From Stachybotrys elegans (Eukaryota > Ascomycota > Sordariomycetes > Hypocreales > Stachybotryaceae), in contig JAGPNK010000043.1 in assembly GCA_020746835.1 (NCBI GenBank), forward strand, positions 35,069 to 99,068: a stretch of DNA of 64,000 bases, written 5' to 3'. The translations under genes were made by a program, and so were the position numbers. Below the pieces are notes generated by a model. It did not search any database, was not told the DNA's origin, and worked only from the letters and a program-made list of their open reading frames with translations. Numbering within the stretch: the first letter of the stretch is position 1; every line of letters begins with the position of its first letter. Shown piece by piece: positions 40,959 to 51,339 of this stretch.

Positions 40959-42406
40959 ATGGAAGCCGCAGCTCAATTCACTGACGATTGCCTCCCCCCA
41001 GAAGCTCATTACGAATCGCGAGATGCACTATACTCTGCTATTAACGCCTGGGCAACTCCGCGAGGATACTCCTTCGCCATCGGGAGAACAAGGAAGGCAG
41101 AAAACGGGAAGACAACCATCGAGTACAACTGTGACCGGAGCGGAAGGCCTCCCATTAAAACAGATCGGGTACGAAATACCTCGTCACGTCGAACAGGCTG
41201 CCGATTCTCGGTTTTAGCTAAAGAGAGCCTCGATCACTCAACCTGGGCCCTTCGGCACCGGAATGCCCCTGAGTTCAAGCAACACAACCACGGCCCGAGC
41301 GTTAATCATCATGACTTTGCTGCTAGATTCCGGCTGCCGAAGACAATTACTCGCCTTGAACCATTAAAGTGCTCGAATTGTGGTGTTGAGGGTCATATAT
41401 CCGTCTCGAAGAAATGCCTGCGTCATCTCACCACACCAGCAACAGCCCCCGCGGTCCCCGGGTCAGGGTCGCCGGCATTCTCCCCGGGTGCCGCTGCAGC
41501 CCCTGAGCCTGACTCAACGGTCTTTGCATCGTCAACACCACTTCCCACAACGGCAGATGGCAAGGCCATGCTCAGCCGGCAATGCTCACGATGTCACTCA
41601 ATTGGCCATATAGGGTCATCAAAGGCATGCCCTCGACGGCCTGACAATTCAAAGAGCCTGAAGACTGCAGCAAATAGCAGAACGGCTAAGATCTCTGTGC
41701 CACTTACCCCTTCAACTACAATCCCGAAGGCTTCACAGCCTGCCTTGGTGGCAACCCCACATATGGCTACAGAGCGCCGAAGACCACGGAAGCATTACGA
41801 TCCTCTTCGTGATGAACTCCCAGAGTTCCGGCTCGACACTGATAGCTCTGCACCACTTCTCATGGCATTCACAAACTCTGGCACTGCTCCGTTGCCTATA
41901 GGTCTTAAGCAGCCGCCTCACTATATTGAATTCCAGCTGCCAGATGAGATACAAAAGAGTGCTCTAGTTTGTGGCGATTTTATATTTCAGCCGCATCATA
42001 AGACTTATTCAGAAGGCATCAGCGTAACTGCTGAACTGCCATGGACTAAGGATCACGAAAAATCACTCAATTTAGTGGTTGCCGAACTTGTGAGTCCCTA
42101 TCTATTATTACAAAGCTTCATCTAACTAGACAGCGTCGTACCCAGATCATGCCACCAGGGGACTACAGATGTTGGCGATCCTCATTGGATCATGGGCCTA
42201 GCCATGTAATAGAGCTCTCAATGGGGCAGTTCGTTGTTCTTGTGCCGATCACAGAAGATGAGTGCTCCCTTGAGCTGTCTGGACGTGTCAATATTGAGGT
42301 CCTATGGCCAGTGGGCAGGGCGCTAATACTAGGAGAAGGAATGAGTTACTCGCCCACAAAGCGCAGGAAATACTACTCCGTGATATTCTTCTTACATAGC
42401 AGCTAG
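40959..42406 (+). CDS. FAR1-type DNA-binding domain fused to two zinc knuckles, no transposase core
   Basis: Exon 1 40959-42089 and exon 2 42134-42406; intron 42090-42133 (44 bp, GTGAGT...GACAG, branch CTAAC), phase 0, 467 aa. Residues of about 1-120 match the N-terminal FAR1-like domain of the MULE at 13.4 kb: FTDDCLPPEAHYESRDALY, GCRFSVLAKESLDHSTWAL and EFKQHNHGPS against FPDDCLPPEG, GCQFSVLGKESLDKATWRL and EFSQHNHEPS. Two CX2CX4HX6C knuckles follow (CSNCGVEGHISVSKKC, CSRCHSIGHIGSSKAC), the same spacing as the MULE knuckle. No D-D-E core or SWIM finger exists between them. The C-terminal 150 residues (HYIEFQLPDEIQKS, DHGPSHVIELSMGQFVVLVP) are unfamiliar. Intact frame and intron suggest a host-used or accessory DNA-binding protein derived from a transposon. 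Confidence 0.8.
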
Positions 42407-42417
42407 TAATATTCCCT

Positions 42418-42614
42418 TTAGTTGATTTTGATGGATCCGTCTTTTCCATAGCCGGTTGCGTGAGTTTTCCGTTGCTCTGCATCTACTTTTTGTTAGTGAA
42501 GGTTGGGCAATGCTATCTCTGGGAGTGAGTATTACTGGCTGCTGACCCACTGCCTGCTTGGCTCGATTTTTCTCGAGGGGTGTTTTGCTTGGATGGGTCG
42601 CTTTGCTCAGGCAT
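42418..42614 (-). CDS. small protein, two exons
   Basis: Exon 1 42614-42536 and exon 2 42482-42418; intron 42483-42535 (53 bp, GTAATA...GTAG, branch CACTAAC), 47 aa: MPEQSDPSKQNTPREK, then hydrophilic SQAGSGSAAN and TGYGKDGSIKIN. Very hydrophilic and low complexity, no signal peptide. It is convergent with the FAR1-domain gene, ending 12 bp from it. A well-formed splice and start argue for a gene; function unknown. Confidence 0.45.
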
Positions 42615-43810
42615 GATGAATGGGGTTATATTTAAAGAACTTAGGCAAATACACCTATTGGAAGCTGTATGGCCCTGATGGGGAGATTGTGATTGTTGTG
42701 ATTGCCAAAAGAAGGGCACTCTTATACCTGCTAGGGCGGTACTCACAAAGCGGATGACCATGAACATGGAATGCCATCACGGCGTCGGGTATTCTACTGC
42801 AGATGAGAGGGAGGGTGAGAGTCCCCAGTTCCCAACGGATACGTCAGAAGCCAGGCCGCGTACATGCCGGCCAGGGCATTATCCTTGCCATTTACATGCT
42901 GCCGAAGACACCTTTACCAATTGACCAGTGTGGACATAGGATTAGATCGCATCAGGTCAGTCAGGCTTCATCCTTGCCATCTTCCATGGGTACTCTGAAC
43001 CATACTCGGCAAATGGGCCCTAGCCGTGCGACTACGTAGCTTGACCAATTAGCCACTGCGGATGCCACTTTGCAATGGTCGCATAGGAACAGAGCAGGGT
43101 AGCCTCTTGATTGATCAATCCAGCCGTCAGCTCGGCATTATCCTCGAGTTCAACGGGGCCTGGGGGTGTGGCCATCTACAGCCATCGCGCATTCGATACA
43201 AGCATTAGCCGAACTACAATTTGAGGCTGGCATTGGCGTGAGGTGTTAACAGCCATAATGGTCGTTTCAGTTGTTCGCAATGCTGAGAACAAATTTCCCA
43301 TAGAGACAGAGGTCTCGCTTCTGACAAGTTCAACAATGAAGTCATGTCTTGCGGTAGTCTCAATCGATGTACCATAGGGCGACTCCTAAGCGGCTGTAAG
43401 GCAAGCAGGTAGGGCTTTCTTTTTCTTTCCTTCCTTTCCTTCCTTTCCTTCCTTTCCTTCCTTTCCTTCCTTTCCTTCCTTTCCTTCCTTTCCTTCCTTT
43501 CCTTTCTTTCCTTTCTTTCTTTTCTTTCTTTTCTTTCTTTTCTTTCTTTTCTCCACTGCCCCATTCCGGCTACAACGTCATAACCAAGGGCATGTGACTC
43601 ATACGCTAAGTCAGTACTAGCCCGGGATTTCAGGCCTCCATTGCGGCCTGAGTTTGATGTCAAATTCGAAAACCACCACCCTCATCCTCCGCAAACAGTA
43701 ACCAATGCTCCATCCAGACCCCCAGGCGCATCTCAGCATATCAGCAATTCGCGTGTGTTACTCCTTATGTCACGAACGGCCTCGCTGATACGAATACACT
43801 CAAAAGGGGG
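42615..43810. other. 1.2 kb without a supported gene, with a polypyrimidine tract
   Basis: Only short frames; the long minus frame at 43214-43663 is an artefact of the repeat (KERKERK-type translation). Confidence 0.6.
43415..43554. repeat. 140-bp polypyrimidine microsatellite (TTCCT/TTTCT)n
   Basis: An almost pure C/T tract on the plus strand, made of TTCCTTTCC then TTTCTTTTC units, with mirror symmetry. Such tracts can form intramolecular triplexes (H-DNA). Confidence 0.9.
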
Positions 43811-44215
43811 ATGAAAAAGATTCGAGTCAAGGATGTTTCTGATGAAGGAATTCTGGAGAGATGCAGAAAAGAGGTATGGATGTCATGGTGGCCTGGTCAA
43901 GCACTGATAGAGCTAAAGGCTATCCAGGTCCAAGTCGACGACCTCGCAATCGAATGGAACCTACACAACGATCTCGAGGTGACAAACCCGACCGAAAGCA
44001 TTGTGGCAATAGTTGTCGACTTGACAAGTATCGACTCGGCTTCGGATACTCAACTTCGAGTATACGATGGGAAGGATAACCCGGTCGATATGGTTGGCAA
44101 AAGATATATGAATAGAGTTGTGATGGTGATTTGGGAAAGAGATCGAAAGTATGTATGCTATGGAAAATGCCGCGTGGGACAGATTCGGAAAGATCAGGGC
44201 CCAGCCTCTACATGA
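43811..44215 (+). CDS. orphan protein, possible 3' exon
   Basis: 134 aa from the ATG at 43811: KKIRVKDVSDEGILERCRKE, ELKAIQVQVDDLAIEWNLHN, ESIVAIVVDLTSIDSASDTQ, VVMVIWERDRKYVCYGKCRV. Predicted mostly beta with one helix; compact, soluble. No motif I know. An upstream exon is possible because no clear promoter precedes it. Its stop overlaps the stop of the convergent gene on the other strand by 8 bp. Confidence 0.5.
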   Translation: MKKIRVKDVSDEGILERCRKEVWMSWWPGQALIELKAIQVQVDDLAIEWNLHNDLEVTNPTESIVAIVVDLTSIDSASDTQLRVYDGKDNPVDMVGKRYMNRVVMVIWERDRKYVCYGKCRVGQIRKDQGPAST

Positions 44216-45084
44216 TCTGGTCCATCTGGTCCAGCTTGGTCAAGTACCTCATGGCCGTCCTTTCAGAGCACCGAAACATAATGAATGGCTTTACGCCGCG
44301 GTGGTCGGGTATTGTTAACTGTATACCGAGGTCCTCCTTTGCTGTCGCCAGCATGCGAATGACATCCATATTCTTAAGCGAATAGACTCTTCCACTGAAT
44401 GGTGCTGCGATACGATCAGCATGCATATCAGAAACCAACCACAGCAGGTACTATACCATCCACGGGGGGCTGATTAACTTCCTCGGCGTAGTCTCCGTCC
44501 TCTTCGTCGTCACTCAGGTCCCACTGATCATCGAAACGCCGCCCATCGCCGTTTCCCGAAGGTACTTCGCCCCCATCGTGGCTAATGCTAGGTTGTCGTG
44601 GCTGAGTCTCTAGAGGCTGTTCGACTTCAGATTCAAGATCGCCATGCCTTCGTTTGCGAGATGGTATTTGGCAGTCGGTTTTCTTTGTCCTTTCCAGAGT
44701 GTAGTGATTGTCTCGACACTGCTTGGCGACCTCTGACAGGTTCTGGGGTATGGGATTTGCTTTCAACCAGCCTTGGAACGCTTCAATGAATTCATGGTGT
44801 GACTTGATTTCCCCCAACGTAGTAATGGATAAAGAAAAACAGCAGAGCAAGAACGCTTCGAACCCGATGTCTTCAACAGCTACCAAGAGCTTGCGCGCTT
44901 TGCTGCGTTTGCTTCGAGTCGCCGAGCTATCATCGGTGCGAGGGTTCACATCGGGGTATCTATCAGGGAATAATTCCTTCATTTTGTCAAATAACGATAC
45001 GTGCCTGACACTTGGGAGAGTATTTTCGATAAAATACTGTGCCTCATTGCTGATCGTCTTCATTGTCTTCTCTATCCCTGCCAT
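44208..45084 (-). CDS. orphan protein, two exons, with CT-rich leader
   Basis: Exon 1 45084-44457 and exon 2 44404-44208; intron 44405-44456 (52 bp, GTATAG...CGCAG), phase 1, 274 aa. The N-terminal half is helical: MAGIEKTMKTISNEAQYF, TRSKRSKARKLLVAVEDIGF and EFIEAFQGWLKANPIPQNL. A basic segment PSRKRRHGD may direct nuclear import; an acidic stretch DDQWDLSDDEEDGDYAEE follows. The last exon reads SGRVYSLKNMDVIRMLATAK and IMFRCSERTAMRYLTKL. Unknown family. On the coding strand a 110-bp CT tract ends 17 bp before the start codon. Confidence 0.7.
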
Positions 45085-45100
45085 CTTTAAAACAGGGTTT

Positions 45101-45212
45101 AGGGAAAGAAAGAATAGGGAAAGAAAGAATAGGAAAAGAAAAGTAAGAAAAGAAGGAAAGAAAAGAAAAGAAGGAAAAGAAAGAAAAGAAAGAAAAAGAA
45201 AAAAAAAAAAAG
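45101..45212. repeat. 112-bp polypurine (CT-rich on gene strand) tract
   Basis: GGGAAAGAAAG and GAAAAGAAAG units ending in a 12-base A run on the plus strand. It lies 17-128 bp upstream of the minus-strand ATG at 45084, so it is likely the pyrimidine-rich promoter/leader of that gene. Confidence 0.85.
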
Positions 45213-45849
45213 CCTCACTAGAAAAGGGAGAGTGTGGGGAATAACCTGTTGCCAGCTTATTTTTGGGTAAGCCATGATTGGTATTGGTCGCTTATGCCCC
45301 GCTCTCTTACATGTTAGTTGGGAAGCGTACCAATCGCGACTACCCGGGAGCGAATATGCACCTGCGTGGTGTCATCCGCGCTCTTCATGAGCTGTGATGT
45401 GGCTGATATCAACGCCCGTGCTCCGCTTCACTCCTGCAGTTGGCTTCTAATGAGGCAGGAGGGTGTACATGGTTCCCGACCTGCATCTGCGTACAGCTCA
45501 GCAGCCTACGAGTATGAGGATGCATACCGGTTCGCGGCTGAGACGTCGCAAGCGTCGGCTAGTCATGAGCGTAGTATCTGTGGTCTTCACCATGCCCTCC
45601 TGTTGATCGGCTGAATTTGGTGCGTGGCCATTCGCCTGGATTTGGCAGCCGACCCTCCACCTTTCGTGAAAGGTGAAGTTCAGAGCGGAGTTTATGCCGT
45701 TTACTGTATATATATAACGCCTTTCTGAGGTCACAAGAACTACTTAGTTGCATGATATTCTCCTGAAACCTCAGTTCGCGCGCCCCTTCTATATTCAGAT
45801 CTTGTTACCATCCCAAAAGGCTTCCAAACCACGTAAGTAAACCTCTACG

Positions 45850-46737
45850 ATGTCAACATCATCGGGTCGCGAGGGCTCTTGTTCTTTTTGCGGCCATTGG
45901 ATGAATGAGCACGCCAGGGAGGAGGATTCGAACTGCAAGAAATGCAAGAAACTCTTCTCCATATGCCAGGCTGGCAGACATGGTCCCCGTGGAGACAGGA
46001 GAGGTTGGAGGATCTGCGATATTCCATGTTCTTGTGGGTCTAAGTATTATCCGGATAAGGCCAAAGCTGCGAAACCTTTGGCTGCCGATGAGCATAAATC
46101 ATACCAACCACCAGCGGAACCAGGTCCCTCACGGCGCGGCAACAAGTCAGTTAGGGAACCAGGTCCATCTGTGCAGCCGGCTCACGCACAATCTCTCCCG
46201 CAGGGCGGGGACCCCTCGCCTTTAGTTGAGAGCCTTGCATCGGGACTTTCAAGACTTGCCATCGGAAGTTCTGATGCCAACGCACAAACTGGCATACATG
46301 GCCATGGGCGCACACTATCGCAAGACTCCGAGGATCCTCTCAGTGGTCCATCAACCCGATCAGCTAAGGGGAAGGAAACTGTCAGCTCCTGGTCTAGTTT
46401 CTATGGTCATGAGCGTACCCTATCGCAACAATCTGAAGATCCGCTTAGCGGTCCATCCGACCAAGCTGCCGAGAGAGAGAAAACTGCCAGCGAATCTCAG
46501 GAGGAACAGACTCCGATGCTTCTCGTGAAAGCATACTTTGAGGCAGATGATATAATTGGTTTCAAACATCCAATCACCAAACGATCGACCTCAAGCGCTA
46601 GAAGTAGCTGGGAGGAAGGAAAGCCGTCTGATGATGGGTCTACTTATTGGGTATTGTGGGATGAAGCTAATACCTGTTACTTGTATACCTGGGAATTTGG
46701 GGATAAACGGGGAAAGAAGAGTAAGCACAGGAAATAG
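45850..46737 (+). CDS. Cys-rich N-terminal protein with an internal duplicated motif
   Basis: 295 aa, single exon. The N-terminal 65 residues hold nine or more Cys in pairs (SCSFCGHWMNEH, NCKKCKKLFSICQ, CDIPCSCGSKYY), probably two zinc sites. A Pro/Ser-rich linker follows, with GHGRTLSQDSEDPLSGPS repeated as GHERTLSQQSEDPLSGPS about 37 residues later. The C-terminal 75 residues form a compact domain (LLVKAYFEADDIIGF, YWVLWDEANTCYLYTWEFG) ending in a basic tail, GDKRGKKSKHRK. No signal peptide. Possibly a nuclear zinc-binding protein; family not recognised. Confidence 0.7.
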   Translation: MSTSSGREGSCSFCGHWMNEHAREEDSNCKKCKKLFSICQAGRHGPRGDRRGWRICDIPCSCGSKYYPDKAKAAKPLAADEHKSYQPPAEPGPSRRGNKSVREPGPSVQPAHAQSLPQGGDPSPLVESLASGLSRLAIGSSDANAQTGIHGHGRTLSQDSEDPLSGPSTRSAKGKETVSSWSSFYGHERTLSQQSEDPLSGPSDQAAEREKTASESQEEQTPMLLVKAYFEADDIIGFKHPITKRSTSSARSSWEEGKPSDDGSTYWVLWDEANTCYLYTWEFGDKRGKKSKHRK

Positions 46738-46929
46738 TGGGTAGGCTTTAATTGGATGCAAGCACTCAGGAATAACGATATGCCGAGCTGACTAAGTCCT
46801 TTACCAACGCTCTGTCCACGTACCAGTCAACTTGCACTTAATCCAATAAAAACCCATCACGTTCCCATCTCACAGCTTCCTCTCACAGCGACAGCTTCCT
46901 CGTGTTCGTAAATTTCTTAGAAAGCGAAC

Positions 46930-48930
46930 ATGCTTTATAATACCCCAGAAATTCTGGAGACGGAGCCGACAGCCACCGCCGATCTTTGGTCCGACGTGGC
47001 AGCATTGAAAGCCCAGGGACTTGTATCCCATCCACGTTCCCCTTCATACGAACCAATTAAAAGGGAATCACCCGAACCTTCCAAATTTAGTCTTGTCGAA
47101 GATGACTCTGGTACGGAGAGCAGCCCCGAAACGACATACGTAACTTCCAGCTGTCAGGAACTCGTGGGCCTCGATGCCGATTCTCTTATTCCGAGCTCCG
47201 CGCAGATTGATCGTGTGTTCGCTCAGGGTCGGGAAACTTGGGCACACTTAATTGGCAATGCTCAGTCTACGTCTGGGGCCTTATTACCGCCCGCAACTGT
47301 CGACCCCTCAATTATGTTGAAAAATGTGCCGGCGCTGCCCCCTTCTCTCCCTCGAGCAGAGTTCATCAAGGGCCATTGCGAATGGCTCGTGAGTTCCGAG
47401 GAAGACGAGAGTGGCCTGGAGTCTAGAAGCGGCCCCATGAAGCACTTTACAGTTTCATACGAGGATTCTATCAGATGCCGTTTCTTGGCTCGAACCTTGG
47501 CGAGCTCAGATAAACCCTTAATGAAGTCCTCAGAGTGGCACCCGATCATTACCTTATGTTGGTCATACATTCTCTCGACACAGCTACTGGAGCTGCAAAG
47601 CAGGCGGCTATGGTATTCGACGCGGTACCTGGAACCACAGGCCATGAGCACCGGACCTGGAAGTGCCGTTCTTTACCTTGAAGCAGCTACTTCGCCTCGA
47701 CTAGTGAGGTGGCTCTGCGCCCTCCTTGCACCGGAGCCAGGGTTCGAGTTAAACGATAAGGGAGGCTTTCCACCGTGGATGGCATTCTGTACTGGAGATA
47801 CCCAATTCGTCATCAGAACCGAGAGCTCATTTTCGTTCGAGCCCAATGAAGACCCTCCTAGCAGCTCGGAGGCAACAGAGCTCCTCGTTGAACTTTGCCA
47901 TTTATTCGGTACACCACCGACGGATGAAGTTTTATTGCCATGCGTGGCCGGCTTCTTGGCAGCACTGGCACTTCCATTCTATCGCATGGAGGAACTCGAG
48001 CCTCACTTTTATATCTCCTCTCTGCATAGCCAATATTCCAGGGAATCGGGCGAAGTTCAAGCCGAGAAGATTAACTCAATCGTGGCTGATATCCGCTATT
48101 ACATGACTATCAGCATGCACCCGACTTCTGTGGCCTCTACAATATGGAGTATATTCTGGCAGCCAGAGATCGAATGCAATGTTGTCAGCCCATGGCTGGC
48201 GTCTATATTGTATGTTCTCAAGCCTCTGCTCGAGGCTAAGAATATGGACATTGTGGGACGTGCCTTTATGCTGCGACGACCGCGAGTTGCGTTGTGGTGG
48301 CTAGGCATATTTCTTCTGGGTAGCACGTCAATCATAGATCAGATTGCTCGCTATCTAGCCACACTTGAAGAACAATATGGCTTTGGAACACTGGCTACTC
48401 CAGATACTACCGCAGCAGCTTGGACTGGATCCGCTCAGTCATTCTTGGACCAAGAGACGGTTTACATTACCAATAACGAGAATATCCCCACTGCCACTGT
48501 TCTACACCTGCGCCACAGCTTCCGCCTTCAATGCTGCGCCGGCCCTTTGCTCTCCTGGAGACCATTTGGAGACATACCTAGGCACAATATTGAGCCTGAT
48601 CTCATGCCATGGCTGGTGTCTATGCACGTCCGAAAATATCGACACTGGGTTTGGGTAGAGAGTGGGCATGGAGGTGATAGCACTGGTAACTTTATCCAAC
48701 GGGGATTCTGGAAAGATACTGGGCGATTCATTGAAAAGGTAAACGAAAACGCCGGTTTGCTTATTGGACACGATGGCCCGCGTGGTCGGATTAGCCTGGC
48801 GCCATCTAAGAGGGCCACGCTGAGGATGCTGAATTATAGCATGATGGAGATTTCTGGAGATCGGCATCGAGATAACGCCGGTATTCATGGGCTTGACAAC
48901 CACCCATGGCTAAAGGGGTGGAGAGGCTAA
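46930..48930 (+). CDS. fungal-specific multi-copy family protein, paralogue of 49.1-50.9 kb gene
   Basis: 666 aa, one exon. The N-terminal 100 residues are acidic and Ser-rich (ESPEPSKFSLVEDDSGTESS). Conserved blocks: CRFLARTLASSDKPL then WHPIITLCWSYILSTQLLEL, GAVLYLE-like segment, CNVVSPWLASILYVLKPLLE, RRPRVALWWLGIFLLGSTSI, TAAAWTGSAQSFLDQE and WRPFGDIPRHNIEPDLMPWL. The same blocks in the same order occur in the convergent gene to the right. They include Trp-rich helices but no signal peptide, and the hydrophobic stretches look like buried helices. Function unknown; this type occurs as dispersed families in accessory fungal DNA. Confidence 0.8.
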   Translation: MLYNTPEILETEPTATADLWSDVAALKAQGLVSHPRSPSYEPIKRESPEPSKFSLVEDDSGTESSPETTYVTSSCQELVGLDADSLIPSSAQIDRVFAQGRETWAHLIGNAQSTSGALLPPATVDPSIMLKNVPALPPSLPRAEFIKGHCEWLVSSEEDESGLESRSGPMKHFTVSYEDSIRCRFLARTLASSDKPLMKSSEWHPIITLCWSYILSTQLLELQSRRLWYSTRYLEPQAMSTGPGSAVLYLEAATSPRLVRWLCALLAPEPGFELNDKGGFPPWMAFCTGDTQFVIRTESSFSFEPNEDPPSSSEATELLVELCHLFGTPPTDEVLLPCVAGFLAALALPFYRMEELEPHFYISSLHSQYSRESGEVQAEKINSIVADIRYYMTISMHPTSVASTIWSIFWQPEIECNVVSPWLASILYVLKPLLEAKNMDIVGRAFMLRRPRVALWWLGIFLLGSTSIIDQIARYLATLEEQYGFGTLATPDTTAAAWTGSAQSFLDQETVYITNNENIPTATVLHLRHSFRLQCCAGPLLSWRPFGDIPRHNIEPDLMPWLVSMHVRKYRHWVWVESGHGGDSTGNFIQRGFWKDTGRFIEKVNENAGLLIGHDGPRGRISLAPSKRATLRMLNYSMMEISGDRHRDNAGIHGLDNHPWLKGWRG

Positions 48931-49076
48931 AATGACCATTAGACTCAGAAAGGCAAAGGGCGCAGGGAATGGTACCGGTGATGGAGAGGATCAAGGGCAG
49001 AATGGGTTCAGCTTCGCGGTGAGATGTCATTAATACTTAGCGCGATCCCTAATGTCCTAATTAGGTAGGTATGTTC

Positions 49077-50936
49077 CTAATGCATAGTTGACAGCCAAAG
49101 CTCGATCGCCTCATTTGATAGCGCCGCAACCTTGGGGCCCGTAACCAGCGGCATAGGTTCACCGGGTACTGCAAATTTTGTAGCATGGACAGACGGGTGT
49201 GAATATACTTTCTTACCTGATGGCTCCATATCTGACGCCATCCAGCGGAAGATCTCGCCCGTAGCACGATCAGAGCCCATCATGCGTTCTGATTTCAACA
49301 AAGGTAGAGGAGGCGCCGCATGTTCAACGTAGGAACAACCCTCTCCTGTCAAAGCATCTTCTAACTTGGGCGGACTGGCTCGTAGAATATCAGGCGGGCA
49401 CTCGACTTCCATCTCATCTCCATTTCCTCGGACCCAAGTCCAGCTCCAGTATACCCATTTATGCCTTTGGCAGTCAAGATGGGCACGCACTGATAGGTCT
49501 GTTTCCCGGACAGGGATGTTGCCAAAGGGTGGCCATGGGCATAGAGGATAATTTCTGAACGGGTGAGAGGATGGTTCATCATTACATGTATCATACCGCA
49601 ACCTCCAAACGGCCTCGCGAGCAACCTCGTCTTTAAAGACGTATGGGGTCAAGGGGTTGTCCATGAACGATTGCGCGGAGGAAGTCCAGAAAGCCACTTC
49701 TGGCAGTGGTCTGAACGGCACGGCAGGCATCCCTCCCCGAAGGCAGAGCGGAATATTGAGAGAGATCTTTGTTCCTCCAAATGCCAATATGCCGTACCAA
49801 AGGGGGGCAATGCTGGGACGATGTAGAGCAAAGAGATGAGCGAGTTGCTCAAAGTTGCCTTTCGTGACCAAATCCCTGGCAATGGATAGAGGAGAGTAAA
49901 GCCACGTGTCCACGAGGTTGCATTGTATTCCAGGTTCCCAGAAGACGCCATAGGCTGCCGAAGCAAGGAAATGGGGGTTCCATCCCAGAGTCATAAGGTA
50001 CGGGAGCTTTTCGTAAAGCTCGTGAGCTGCAGGTGAATCAGGCGACCCTTTGCTATTCAAGGCTAAGTCTGACATTGTCGGGAGCTGTACCGGAGCCCCG
50101 ATTAGGTTGAATAGAGGCAGAGATGAGGCCATGGCAAGGGCAAGTGTCAATTGACCAGCCGAAGGGAAGGTAGCCGCGAGCTTGGCCATGTATTGCATTG
50201 CTTCCTCGCTGGAGCAGGCGGTGGAAATGCCAGAGGCTGATATTTCGTCTTCAAGGTCTGCAGTGACGTGGAAACGAATGTTCCCATGAAGGCGAACTGA
50301 CCATGGTGTTAGCGTGGTGATTGCAGAGCTGCTCGTGGCTTTCGTCCACCACTTCAGTTCCACAGCAGTGGCATGGCCCAGATGAACCTTGATCGTCTTT
50401 GCACCAGTCTCTGTAGATGTCTCCTCCTCCTCCGTATAACAAATGGGCTGGCGCCGTCTTTCTAAAAGGGCCACCGAGAAGATATAGCACCACCCAAGAA
50501 AGAACAGCGGCAGCGCCTCGGCCTTTTCATCTGCAAAGCAAAAGCGTCTGTGCTCTGTCACTTCGCACATAGTGGGTTGATCGCGGGTGAGAGTCCATGG
50601 ATACCGACTGCCTCTGCGCTGATAGAGATCTAATTTGCAACCATCAAGTCGCCACGATGCGTAACCATTGAGTGTCTCCTCGGTGCATTCATCTGGAAAC
50701 TTGGGGATCCCGTAAATTAAGGTGTTTAGGCTTATCTTATCTGCTGACATGGAAGCGGCTGCGCTTCTGTGCTTCAATTCAGACCAGTAACGCTGGCTGT
50801 GGTAGGCGACCTCCTGGACCCGGTCGGGCTCAGGCTGAATCGGCGACACGTCCCCATCTTCCCCTCCGGAGGAGGAGCATTGAGTCGAACTGGCGCTTGA
50901 GGAGTATTGAGACGAACTGGCGTTTGAGAGGTTCAT
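49077..50936 (-). CDS. fungal-specific multi-copy family protein, paralogue of 46.9-48.9 kb gene
   Basis: 619 aa from the ATG at 50936; the frame runs further upstream only from a GTG. Blocks match its neighbour: LPLFFLGWCYIFSVALLERR (for ITLCWSYILSTQLLELQ), CNLVDTWLYSPLSIARDLVT (for CNVVSPWLASILYVLKPLL), RPSIAPLWYGILAFGGTKIS (for RPRVALWWLGIFLLGSTSI), WTSSAQSFMD and WPPFGNIPVRETDLSVRAHL, then HKWVYWSWTWVRGNG (for HWVWVESGHGGD). Identity is low overall, so the pair is old. The genes are tail to tail, 146 bp apart. Confidence 0.8.
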   Translation of the reverse strand: MNLSNASSSQYSSSASSTQCSSSGGEDGDVSPIQPEPDRVQEVAYHSQRYWSELKHRSAAASMSADKISLNTLIYGIPKFPDECTEETLNGYASWRLDGCKLDLYQRRGSRYPWTLTRDQPTMCEVTEHRRFCFADEKAEALPLFFLGWCYIFSVALLERRRQPICYTEEEETSTETGAKTIKVHLGHATAVELKWWTKATSSSAITTLTPWSVRLHGNIRFHVTADLEDEISASGISTACSSEEAMQYMAKLAATFPSAGQLTLALAMASSLPLFNLIGAPVQLPTMSDLALNSKGSPDSPAAHELYEKLPYLMTLGWNPHFLASAAYGVFWEPGIQCNLVDTWLYSPLSIARDLVTKGNFEQLAHLFALHRPSIAPLWYGILAFGGTKISLNIPLCLRGGMPAVPFRPLPEVAFWTSSAQSFMDNPLTPYVFKDEVAREAVWRLRYDTCNDEPSSHPFRNYPLCPWPPFGNIPVRETDLSVRAHLDCQRHKWVYWSWTWVRGNGDEMEVECPPDILRASPPKLEDALTGEGCSYVEHAAPPLPLLKSERMMGSDRATGEIFRWMASDMEPSGKKVYSHPSVHATKFAVPGEPMPLVTGPKVAALSNEAIELWLSTMH

Positions 50937-51339
50937 TTTGCGTAAGGGATTGGCAAGCCTGACTGCTGTGCAAATGGTGCAGACTGCTTGGAGTTTACGG
51001 TGTTTCACACGTCACGTGATTCAACCAACAACCAGGACTGCTCATAGGTTATTGGTATAGGGTAGCTTACTAGCTTTGGCCTGCTTCCACCATCTACTCC
51101 CCAACGAGACACGCTTTCAATCTTTGTAGCAAACAAGAAAGATCAGTCTCTGGGTCACGTCAACGGCAAACAATAGCAAGTTACAGCAAACCTCAACCCC
51201 TCAGATATGGCTACTCCAATATTTTCGTTGGGCTACCGGATTAGACGGGATACAAGTTGAATTCATGCACTTTAAACAACATGGTAACCGAGCTGCGTAA
51301 GCCTGACATCATATAACGATATTGGTATTGACACTATGT

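Noticed and set aside
43214..43663. 149-aa minus-strand ORF with long KERKERK run
   Set aside because: It is the translation of the polypyrimidine microsatellite; the frame has no other coding support.
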